Origin: Alphaproteobacteria bacterium | GTDB lineage: Bacteria > Pseudomonadota > Alphaproteobacteria > Rickettsiales > UBA3002 | Assembly (NCBI GenBank): GCA_021732545.1 | Contig: JAKFUW010000021.1 | Span: forward strand, 1-7,658 | Direction: 5' to 3' | DNA length: 7,658 nt | In this document: positions 1-4,869 of the stretch, in pieces | How the letters are laid out: each line of letters opens with the position of its first letter | Numbering within the stretch: position 1 is the first letter of the stretch | The notes under the pieces: model-generated | What the model saw: only the letters and a program-made list of their open reading frames with translations | Database searches by the model: none | What the model was told of the DNA's origin: nothing | Made by a program: the position numbers and the translations under genes

Positions 1-282
1 GGCCTGACGATGAAGCTTGGGTCAGTCGCCAATTTTGGGTTGCAACTGCACGAAAACTTGATTCCTGTCGATACCGAAAAATTTGAAACGAGTGAGCCTG
101 GCATTTTCGCGATTGGCGATATCAACCATTATCCGGGCAAACTCAAACTGATTTTATCAGGCTTTCATGAGGCCGCACTGATGGCGCAGCAAGCCTTTCG
201 CTATTGCCGCCCCGATGAAAAATTACGCTTTCAATACACCACCTCATCGACGGATTTACAAAAGAAACTGGGCGTCAAATGA
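1..282 (+). CDS. Ferredoxin-NADP reductase (TrxR-like/YumC type), C-terminal part, 5' truncated
   Basis: The frame is open from base 1 and ends in TGA at 280-282, so only the last 93 residues are present. The stretch GIFAIGDINHYPGKLKLILS is the FAD-binding C-terminal motif of two-dinucleotide-fold flavoproteins, with the GD aspartate that contacts the FAD ribityl chain. It is followed by FHEAALMAQ, the helix that normally covers the flavin. The tail (YTTSS, then LQKKLGV) resembles ferredoxin-NADP reductases of the thioredoxin-reductase-like class rather than thioredoxin reductase itself. Such enzymes move electrons between NADPH and a ferredoxin in the cytoplasm. The stop overlaps the start of a [2Fe-2S] ferredoxin gene (ATGA), which strongly supports a reductase/ferredoxin pair. 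The ATG at 10 is internal. The NADPH-binding domain lies outside the window, so cofactor preference cannot be checked. Confidence 0.88.
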   Translation, partial: GLTMKLGSVANFGLQLHENLIPVDTEKFETSEPGIFAIGDINHYPGKLKLILSGFHEAALMAQQAFRYCRPDEKLRFQYTTSSTDLQKKLGVK

Positions 283-605
283 GCGTGAATATCACCATCC
301 ACGTTACCGACCGCGAGGGCGCGCTCCACACCTTGCAAGCACCTGAGGGTTGGCGCGTGATGGAAGTAATCCGCGATTATGGCTTGCCGATCAAAGCCGA
401 GTGCGGCGGCGCGTGCGCCTGCGCCACCTGCCATGTCTATGTGGATGCGGCGTGGATGCCCAAATTATATCCCGCCAACAATGAAGAAATAAACATGCTC
501 GATGAAGCCTTCGACGTGAAACCAAACTCGCGCCTTTCATGCCAGATACTCACCGCCACAGAGCTGGATGGCTTGCAGGTGACGCTTGCGCCAGATGGAG
601 CATAG
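279..605 (+). CDS. [2Fe-2S] ferredoxin, adrenodoxin/ISC type
   Basis: The 108-residue protein is full length for the family. The cluster ligands are C42, C48, C51 (C-x5-C-x2-C within ECGGACACATC) and C88 (RLSCQI). The extra C46 inside the loop is also found in ISC-type ferredoxins such as E. coli Fdx. This vertebrate/ISC-type ferredoxin acts as a soluble one-electron carrier for iron-sulfur cluster assembly, for cytochromes P450 or for other monooxygenases. The sequence alone does not show which. The start ATG overlaps the stop of the upstream ferredoxin reductase (ATGA at 279-282), so the two are probably translationally coupled and the reductase is the likely electron donor. No cluster-assembly genes are visible in the window. 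The family call is secure; the physiological partner is inferred. Confidence 0.93.
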   Translation: MSVNITIHVTDREGALHTLQAPEGWRVMEVIRDYGLPIKAECGGACACATCHVYVDAAWMPKLYPANNEEINMLDEAFDVKPNSRLSCQILTATELDGLQVTLAPDGA

Positions 606-626
606 GAAACATTGGGGACACAATGC

Positions 627-795
627 CTCTCGTCATTCCCCGAATTTTGCTATCTTACACGAGCGGTTGCGCTTTGCGCAGAGCGAGTGAAAAAGAAGCA
701 AAATTATAGGGGAATCCAGCTTCTTCAGTCTATTTTCTGGATCGCCCTAGAGTTTGCCAAGTGCAAACTCGGGCGATGACGAGAGAGGAATGACG
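627..795. repeat. Compound palindromic dispersed repeat (GTCATTCC family)
   Basis: The element is bounded by a perfect 9-bp inverted repeat, CGTCATTCC at 631-639 and GGAATGACG at 787-795, and by a second 10-bp pair, CTCTCGTCAT at 627-636 and ATGACGAGAG at 776-785. Two nested palindromes lie inside. ATTCCCC plus ATTTTGCT (635-651) pairs with AGCAAAAT plus AGGGGAAT (697-715). ATCGCCC plus GAGTTTGC (741-757) pairs with GCAAACTCGGGCGAT (763-777). No coding frame is convincing. It resembles the short non-autonomous palindromic repeats scattered through some alphaproteobacterial genomes. It follows the ferredoxin gene directly and could end its transcript as a stem-loop, though no T-tract follows. 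Copy number elsewhere is unknown. Confidence 0.75.
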
Positions 796-813
796 GACAA
801 AGCTAGATTTCCA

Positions 814-842
814 TAGTCACCACCTGTTATTTTTGGTATAAT
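814..842 (+). promoter_or_regulatory. Candidate sigma70-type promoter for the prepilin transcript
   Basis: A perfect -10 hexamer TATAAT lies at 837-842. TAGTCA at 814-819 matches four of six bases of the -35 consensus with a 17-nt spacer. The expected transcription start is near 849, about 190 nt upstream of the prepilin start favoured here and 28 nt upstream of the SD-preceded ATG at 877. It lies just outside the large palindromic repeat. Nothing here indicates the regulator. Confidence 0.55.
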
Positions 843-865
843 GCACTTCATGTAAAATACATTAA

Positions 866-924
866 AAGGGTGCAAAATGTATCAGGAAATCCAGCATGTT
901 ACCCCCCCCCCGCGCGTAACCTAG
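866..924 (+). promoter_or_regulatory. Shine-Dalgarno plus ATG opening a 15-codon frame that contains the C10 tract
   Basis: AAGGG at 866-870 stands six bases before ATG at 877-879, the best ribosome-binding context between the ferredoxin and ctrA. The frame it opens is short: it passes through the C run and stops at TAG 922-924 after 15 codons. The adjacent frame (beginning at GTG 870) is open through to the prepilin. It may be a short leader peptide, the true but frameshifted start of the prepilin gene, or a phase-variable start. Confidence 0.5.
902..911. repeat. Homopolymeric C10 tract
   Basis: Ten consecutive C residues lie 22 bases downstream of the SD-preceded ATG at 877. A run this long stands out in a genome of balanced composition. 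It is flanked by a short inverted repeat, GTTAC at 898-902 and GTAAC at 916-920. Poly-C and poly-G tracts near start codons are the classic substrate of slipped-strand phase variation. They are also a classic place for base-count errors in sequencing. Confidence 0.9.
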
Positions 925-929
925 TGGCT

Positions 930-965
930 GTCATACCGGTTGGCGAAGCCACACCGATATCCGGT
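930..965. repeat. Palindromic repeat remnant (GTCATACCGG type)
   Basis: The segment begins GTCATACCGGT (930-940), contains GGC-gaa-GCC (942-950), and closes with ATCCGGT near 959-965, so that ACCGG and CCGGT form an outer stem. It lies head to tail with the next repeat at 974 and shares its GTCA tip. It looks like a degraded member of the same kind of dispersed palindrome. No second copy is present in the window, so this call rests on internal symmetry only. Confidence 0.4.
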
Positions 966-973
966 TCAAAGAT

Positions 974-1043
974 TGTCACCCCGCACTCGTTGCGGGGTCT
1001 CCAACCAGCAGGCGTGAGATGCCGCAACAAGTGCGGCATGACA
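974..1043. repeat. 70-bp palindromic repeat, copy A (TGTCACC...GGCATGACA family)
   Basis: The tips are TGTCACC and GGCATGACA. Two hairpins are visible: CCCCGCA with TGCGGGG (979-997 region) and a perfect 8-bp stem ATGCCGCA (1019-1026) with TGCGGCAT (1032-1039) around a 5-nt loop. A second copy of nearly the same length lies at 1851-1921, with the same tips, a shared GCGGGGTCTCCA core and the same 8-bp stem. The right tip overlaps the start codon of the prepilin (ATG 1038-1040), so the repeat ends inside the coding sequence. Confidence 0.85.
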
Positions 1044-1826
1044 ACAGAGAGCGGCTTCTCGCTCGTTGAACTCTCCATCGTCCTCGTCATCCTCGGCCTG
1101 CTTGTGGGTGGTGTGCTCACTGGTCAATCGCTCATCCGCGCAGCGGAGCTGCGAAGTGTGACCACTGAATTTCAAAAATACCAAGCTGCCACCAACACCT
1201 TCCGTGATAAATATTTCGCGCTTCCAGGAGATATGACGAATGCGACAGCCTTTTGGGGAGCCGCACACGCCACCCCTGCAACTTGCTTAACGACAACGGG
1301 AACGGGTACACAGACGTGTGATGGAAATGGGAATGGACTCATTGACATCGGCGCTGCGGCATCTCAGCGTAGCGAAAGCTTTACATTATGGGCACATCTA
1401 GCCAACGCAGGATTGCTTGAAGGTAGTTTTTCTGGATTTGCAGGGGCAGCAAACTTGGGAGATGCTGTGATTGGTACTAATGTACCCAGAGCAAAGCTAG
1501 GAAATGCAGGCTGGACAGCATTCATCATTGGTAACTTTGCTGGATCTGCTGATCTTTACGCGCTTGATTACGGCAATATGCTTATCTTTGGTGCTGAGGG
1601 TACTTCAGATACTAGCGCACCAGTATTAAAGCCCGAAGAAGCTTGGAATATTGATACAAAGATTGATGATGGTAAGCCCGCACGTGGACGAGTGATTGCG
1701 CGCTATTGGAATAATTTATGTGCGGCGGCAGATGATGGCACTCATGCAAATAACGATCTGAATGCAAGCTACAAGCTCAGTGATTCTTCAGTGCAGTGTA
1801 CACTCTACTTTGTCAAGGTATTCTAA
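1038..1826 (+). CDS. Type IV prepilin-like protein (N-terminal methylation/cleavage motif)
   Basis: Starting at ATG 1038 the protein has 262 residues. Residues 1-6 (MTTESG) form a leader, followed by FSLVELSIVLVILGLLVGG, the class III signal and membrane helix cleaved after G6 by prepilin peptidase. E11 is the conserved E5 of the mature pilin. The segment KYQAATNTFRDKYFALPGDM (47-66) is typical of a family of alphaproteobacterial pilin-like proteins. DGNGNGLID (95-103) resembles a calcium-binding loop. C83, C94, C228 and C254 could form two disulfides. The predicted product is a surface or pseudopilin subunit exported through the inner membrane. The start is uncertain. ATG 1038 has no SD and sits in the 3' arm of a repeat hairpin, and the six-residue leader has no basic residue. 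GTG 1014 would give the basic leader MRCRNKCGMTTESG, also repeat-derived. GTG 870 is open but improbable. The best SD and ATG (877) are one base out of frame. No other pilus genes are in the window. Confidence 0.82.
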   Translation: MTTESGFSLVELSIVLVILGLLVGGVLTGQSLIRAAELRSVTTEFQKYQAATNTFRDKYFALPGDMTNATAFWGAAHATPATCLTTTGTGTQTCDGNGNGLIDIGAAASQRSESFTLWAHLANAGLLEGSFSGFAGAANLGDAVIGTNVPRAKLGNAGWTAFIIGNFAGSADLYALDYGNMLIFGAEGTSDTSAPVLKPEEAWNIDTKIDDGKPARGRVIARYWNNLCAAADDGTHANNDLNASYKLSDSSVQCTLYFVKVF

Positions 1827-1850
1827 CCCACCCACTCACCCCTCTAGTAG

Positions 1851-1921
1851 TGTCACCACGCACTTGGTAAGCGGGGTCTCCATCAGTCTGGAGGGGATGC
1901 CGCAATGAATGCGGCATGACA
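1851..1921. repeat. 71-bp palindromic repeat, copy B (TGTCACC...GGCATGACA family)
   Basis: The tips TGTCACC and GGCATGACA match copy A at 974-1043, as do GCGGGGTCTCCA and the stem sequence at the right end. The left hairpin has decayed (the CCCCGCA arm is not intact), but the right hairpin is perfect. It lies between the stop codons of the convergent prepilin and ctrA genes, so unlike copy A it touches no coding sequence. Confidence 0.85.
1897..1917. terminator. Perfect hairpin between convergent genes, possible bidirectional terminator
   Basis: ATGCCGCA (1897-1904) pairs with TGCGGCAT (1910-1917) around the loop ATGAA. It is the right half of repeat copy B and the strongest stem between the prepilin stop (1826) and the ctrA stop (1935). 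No T-tract follows on either strand, so it is not a textbook intrinsic terminator. A role in protecting transcript ends or limiting read-through is inferred from position. Confidence 0.35.
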
Positions 1922-1934
1922 GTATGCGGAAAGA

Positions 1935-2672
1935 CTAAACGATCTCTTCCAGCTTCTTCGCTTTTTTCTTCGCGTCTTTGGCAGCATCAGCACCGGCTTC
2001 TGGTTCTTTCAGAACATAGCCACGGCCCCACACGGTCTCAATATAGTTTTCGCCGCCCGATGCTTCCTGCAATTTTTTGCGCAGTTTGCACACAAACACG
2101 TCGATGATTTTCAGTTCCGGCTCATCAATGCCGCCATAGAGGTGGTTGAGGAACATTTCTTTGGTAAGGGTTGACCCTTTGCGTAAAGAGAGCAATTCCA
2201 AAATGCCATATTCTTTGCTGGTCAAATGCAGCGGCTTGCCATCCACATCAATCGAGCGGGTGTCCAAGTTCACAGTGAGCTTGCCGGTACGGATCACCGA
2301 TTCCGAATGGCCCTTAGAGCGGCGCACCACGGCTTGAATCCGCGCAATTAATTCGCCTTTGTTGAACGGCTTGGTGAGGTAATCATCGGCACCATAGCCC
2401 AAGCCCTTAATTTTTTGATCAGGGCCAGAAAGGCCAGATAAAATCAGAATCGGCGTGGTGATTTTCGCCGCGCGGAAACGACGCAGCACTTCGTAACCGT
2501 CAATATCGGGGAGCATCAGATCGAGGATGATGATGTCATAATCGTAAATTTTTCCGATTTCCAAGCCCTCTTCGCCCAGCTCTGCGGTGTCGCAAATAAT
2601 GCCTTCAGACGCAAGCGACAGCTCGATGGCTTTCGCGGTGGATGGATCATCTTCAACCAGCAAAACGCGCAT
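1935..2672 (-). CDS. ctrA: Cell-cycle response regulator transcription factor CtrA
   Basis: The 245-residue OmpR/PhoB-type regulator closely matches CtrA. The receiver domain (about 1-117) has acidic D8 and D9, phosphoacceptor D51 (LDLMLPD), S79 and K101 (TKPF). The winged-helix domain (about 124-222) carries the CtrA signatures LSLRKGSTLTKEMFLNHLYG and DEPELKIIDVFVCKLRKKL, and ends in VWGRGYVL. CtrA is the DNA-binding master regulator of cell cycle, motility and surface genes in Alphaproteobacteria, acting downstream of the CckA-ChpT phosphorelay. GAGGGG at 2679-2684 lies six bases before the ATG, which fixes this start; the frame stays open upstream but lacks CtrA homology. Two CtrA-type boxes upstream suggest autoregulation. 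The end is odd: after VLKEPEAG come Ala/Lys-rich residues ending EIV, not the terminal AA that serves as the ClpXP tag in Caulobacter CtrA. Divergence from fliI-fliJ supports the identification. Confidence 0.96.
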   Translation of the reverse strand: MRVLLVEDDPSTAKAIELSLASEGIICDTAELGEEGLEIGKIYDYDIIILDLMLPDIDGYEVLRRFRAAKITTPILILSGLSGPDQKIKGLGYGADDYLTKPFNKGELIARIQAVVRRSKGHSESVIRTGKLTVNLDTRSIDVDGKPLHLTSKEYGILELLSLRKGSTLTKEMFLNHLYGGIDEPELKIIDVFVCKLRKKLQEASGGENYIETVWGRGYVLKEPEAGADAAKDAKKKAKKLEEIV

Positions 2673-2678
2673 AACATT

Positions 2679-2684
2679 CCCCTC
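2679..2684 (-). promoter_or_regulatory. Shine-Dalgarno of ctrA
   Basis: On the minus strand GAGGGG stands six bases before ATG at 2672-2670. It decides between this start and a 29-codon upstream extension of the frame, whose extra residues are unlike any CtrA N-terminus. Confidence 0.85.
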
Positions 2685-2740
2685 GTAATGATAAAGTTTA
2701 TCGGATGGTTTTAGCAAAGCATTAACGGTCGAAACGGATT

Positions 2741-2755
2741 TTAATGTTTTGTTAA
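2741..2755. promoter_or_regulatory. CtrA-type box 1 (TTAA-N7-TTAA)
   Basis: TTAATGTTTTGTTAA is an exact match to the established full CtrA recognition pattern, followed by CC as in the commoner TTAACC half-site. It lies about 70 bp upstream of the ctrA start. Its right half overlaps the -35 of the predicted fliI promoter. Confidence 0.7.
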
Positions 2756-2776
2756 CCAATAATTCCTTAATATAAT
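2749..2776 (+). promoter_or_regulatory. Candidate promoter for the fliI-fliJ transcript
   Basis: TTGTTA (2749-2754) and a perfect TATAAT (2771-2776) are separated by 16 nt. Both hexamers overlap CtrA boxes. Transcription would start near 2783 and give a leader of about 290 nt that carries the palindromic repeat. No sigma54-like GG-N10-GC site was convincing in this region. AT-richness makes chance matches likely, so this is a candidate only. Confidence 0.4.
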
Positions 2777-2781
2777 CTTAA
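2767..2781. promoter_or_regulatory. CtrA-type box 2 (TTAA-N7-TTAA)
   Basis: TTAATATAATCTTAA is a second exact match, centred 26 bp from box 1. It contains the TATAAT that could serve as the -10 of a rightward promoter and the overlapping TATATT of a leftward one. Further TTAA half-sites occur at 2722, 2785, 2791 and 2827. The region is AT-rich, so a single match could be chance, but two perfect boxes in the ctrA upstream region agree with known autoregulation. Confidence 0.7.
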
Positions 2782-2797
2782 TTATTAAAATTAACAA
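2769..2797 (-). promoter_or_regulatory. Candidate promoter for ctrA
   Basis: Reading the minus strand, TTGTTA (2797-2792) and TATATT (2774-2769) are separated by 17 nt. The start would fall near 2762, giving a leader of about 90 nt. Its -10 is back to back with that of the candidate fliI promoter inside CtrA box 2, so a CtrA dimer there would touch both promoters. Confidence 0.35.
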
Positions 2798-2864
2798 TCA
2801 CAAAATAGAAAAAATTGTATGGACCGTTAAGAACTTTTATCATTCAAGTCTTTACTGCAGTATC

Positions 2865-2988
2865 CGTCATCGCGAGCGCCTCTTGGGCGCGTGGCGATCC
2901 ACCTCACCCAAAGATATGGATTGCCGCGCTGCATGCGATTCGCTCTGCGCTAAGCGCAAGCGCTCATCGAATGCATCTCGCAATGACG
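2865..2988. repeat. Palindromic repeat, GTCATCGCGAGC family, copy 1 (124 bp)
   Basis: The left tip CGTCATCGCGAGC and right tip TCTCGCAATGACG are inverted repeats with two mismatches. Inside are GCGTGGCGATCCAC and ATATGGATTGCC, whose CGATCCA and TGGATTG parts pair. Short variable hairpins fill the spaces: GCGCC-tcttg-GGCGC on the left, and GCGCT-a-AGCGC in a larger stem on the right. A shorter copy is at 4884-4979. This copy lies in the fliI leader and has open frames through it that do not look like genuine protein. Confidence 0.88.
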
Positions 2989-3074
2989 ACCTCGTAACCC
3001 TCGCTAAATGCTGGTCATTACTGCTGCTTTGCGCTACAGTACATCAAAAGAATACAGAGAAAGCTCCCCGCGCT

Positions 3075-4466
3075 GTGACCACATTAACCAAACAATTTGA
3101 AAATGAAATCAGTCAGTTACATGATTATCGTGTGCGCGGACGGATTACCTCGGTTAAAGGATTACTCGCCGAATGTTCGGGCATCGAGCAAGCGCTGCGG
3201 ATTGGTTCGCGCTGCCGAGTAGAAAATGCCCGTGGCGGCGAGGATGTGATCTGCGAAGTGGTGGGTTTCAGCGCGAAATCCGCACTCATCATGCCGTTTC
3301 AATCACTCGAGGGCATAGGGCCCGGCGCTGCGGTCACAGTCGATCAGGTCAATGCCACCGTGCGCCCAAGCCATGCGTGGTTAGGTCGGGTGGTGAACGC
3401 GATGGGCGACCCGATTGACGACAAAGGGCCGCTGCCACGCGGTGAAGTTGATTTTCCGCTGCGTGCCGACCCTCCCATGGCCAACCGCCGCCAGCGTTTG
3501 GGCGGCAAGCTCGATTTAGGTATCAAAGTGATGAACACCTTCATGCCCTGCTGCGAAGGCCAGCGGATGGGGATTTTTGCAGGTTCCGGTGTGGGCAAAT
3601 CGATTTTGATGTCGATGCTGGCGCGTTATTCGTTCGCCGATGTGAATGTGATAGGATTAGTGGGCGAGCGTGCACGCGAGGTGCAGGAATTTATCGAAGA
3701 CGATCTGGGGCAAGAAGGACTCGCGCGCTCGGTGCTGGTGGTAGCGACGTCTAGTGAATCGGCACTCATGCGCCGCCAAGCGGCTTATTTAACCATGACG
3801 ATTGGTGAATATTTCCGCGCGGAAAACAAAAAAGTATTATGCCTGATGGACAGCGTGACGCGCTTTGCGATGGCGCAGCGCGAAATCGGATTGTCGGCTG
3901 GCGAGCCGCCCACCAGCAAAGGCTACACGCCCACCGTTTTTTCGGAGCTTCCCAAATTGCTTGAACGCGCGGGGCCTGGCGTTGCAGGCCAAGGATCGAT
4001 CACCGGATTATTTTCGGTGCTGGTTGAAGGCGATGACACCAACGAGCCAGTATCCGATGCCACGCGAGGAATTCTAGATGGCCACATTGTGCTCAGCCGC
4101 GATATTGCGCAGCGCGGAAGATTCCCTGCGGTGGATGTGCTCAAGAGTGTGTCGCGGATGATGCCCGATTGTAATAGCGATGCCGAAAATAATCTGATTC
4201 AAACCGCGCGCAGCCTCATTGCCACCTATAATGATATGGCTGAGATGATTCGCTTAGGAGCTTATCGCAGAGGGACTGACCGCGAGGTCGATCAAGCGAT
4301 TCAATATTACCCGCTGATCGAGGATTTTATCCGCCAACGCAAACAAGAATCGATGACGTTGGAGGAAGGCTATGATGCGCTGGCAAAAGTGATGGGTGTG
4401 GAAAATTGGCGCGAAAATATGATCACGCGCAAACAACTGGGCATGATGCGCAATGAAAAGCCTTAA
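3075..4466 (+). CDS. fliI: Flagellar protein export ATPase FliI
   Basis: From GTG 3075 the protein has 463 residues, normal for FliI. It has an N-terminal beta-barrel region (about 1-95), then the F1-type nucleotide-binding core: Walker A AGSGVGKS (169-176, K175), catalytic E198 in VGERAREV, Walker B VLCLMDS with D259, and the alpha/beta ATPase signature PAVDVLKSVS (351-360). A C-terminal helical domain carries the conserved RRGTDREVDQAI stretch. FliI hydrolyses ATP at the cytoplasmic face of the flagellar type III export gate and helps deliver substrates. It overlaps fliJ by 14 nt and lies divergent from ctrA, with CtrA boxes between. The frame is open upstream to 2883, but that part is repeat-derived and unlike FliI. 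GTG 3075 starts where family homology begins, though its SD is weak (AGAG about 14 nt upstream). Distinguishing FliI from virulence-type homologues rests on the adjacent fliJ. Confidence 0.95.
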   Translation: MTTLTKQFENEISQLHDYRVRGRITSVKGLLAECSGIEQALRIGSRCRVENARGGEDVICEVVGFSAKSALIMPFQSLEGIGPGAAVTVDQVNATVRPSHAWLGRVVNAMGDPIDDKGPLPRGEVDFPLRADPPMANRRQRLGGKLDLGIKVMNTFMPCCEGQRMGIFAGSGVGKSILMSMLARYSFADVNVIGLVGERAREVQEFIEDDLGQEGLARSVLVVATSSESALMRRQAAYLTMTIGEYFRAENKKVLCLMDSVTRFAMAQREIGLSAGEPPTSKGYTPTVFSELPKLLERAGPGVAGQGSITGLFSVLVEGDDTNEPVSDATRGILDGHIVLSRDIAQRGRFPAVDVLKSVSRMMPDCNSDAENNLIQTARSLIATYNDMAEMIRLGAYRRGTDREVDQAIQYYPLIEDFIRQRKQESMTLEEGYDALAKVMGVENWRENMITRKQLGMMRNEKP

Positions 4467-4869
4467 AACGCTGATTCGGCTGCAACAGCGCGAACTTGAT
4501 CGGTTGCGCAAACAAATTGCCGCGCTCGAATCACATCGCGACACCATGATTCAGACCATTGAAACCTTGCAAGACAGCTTGGTACAAGAGCTCGCTGCTG
4601 CCAACGAGTTGACTGAGATGAAAGGTTTTTTTGGTGATTTTTCGGACTCCATCAAAAAACGCCAGCACGCCATTGCCGCTAAAGTCGTTCAAGTGGAACA
4701 TCAGATTCAAGAACAGATGATCGAGGTGACCAGCCGCTATTCGGATTTGAAAAAATATGAAATCGCTTATGAGCGTTATCTGGAATCTGAGCGGCAAAAA
4801 CAAGCCAAACGCGAACAAGCCGAGCTCGATGAAGTGGGTTTGCGCCGCCATTTATATGGTGATGCGTGA
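4453..4869 (+). CDS. fliJ: Flagellar export protein FliJ
   Basis: The 138-residue protein is highly charged and almost entirely helical, with long heptad-like stretches (LIRLQQRELDRLRKQIAAL at 6-24, and roughly 80-130) expected to form an antiparallel coiled coil. FFGDFSDSIKKRQ (about 59-71) is a recognisable element of alphaproteobacterial FliJ. FliJ is a soluble component of the flagellar export apparatus that inserts into the FliI hexamer and contacts FlhA, promoting export. The start ATG lies inside the end of fliI (14-nt overlap), and the stop overlaps the GTG of the next frame, so all three genes are probably co-translated. FliJ proteins diverge fast; context contributes as much as sequence. 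Confidence 0.9.
   Translation: MKSLKTLIRLQQRELDRLRKQIAALESHRDTMIQTIETLQDSLVQELAAANELTEMKGFFGDFSDSIKKRQHAIAAKVVQVEHQIQEQMIEVTSRYSDLKKYEIAYERYLESERQKQAKREQAELDEVGLRRHLYGDA

Noticed and set aside
966..1268. 100-codon minus-strand frame opposite the prepilin start
   Set aside because: It is antisense to the repeat and to the conserved prepilin N-terminus and looks like no known protein.
627..1921. CRISPR array
   Set aside because: The repeats are internally palindromic, irregularly spaced and of differing families, with no regular spacers and no cas genes.
2880..2960. Sigma54 promoter before fliI
   Set aside because: Only GG/GC pairs with wrong spacing were found, all inside the dispersed repeat.
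2815..2997. 60-codon plus-strand frame over the fliI leader
   Set aside because: Most of it is the GTCATCGCG repeat translated; such LAMT-ending frames are typical of this repeat and the frame has no SD.
4254..4851. Two minus-strand frames opposite fliI/fliJ
   Set aside because: Antisense to well-supported flagellar genes, with no SD or recognisable domain.
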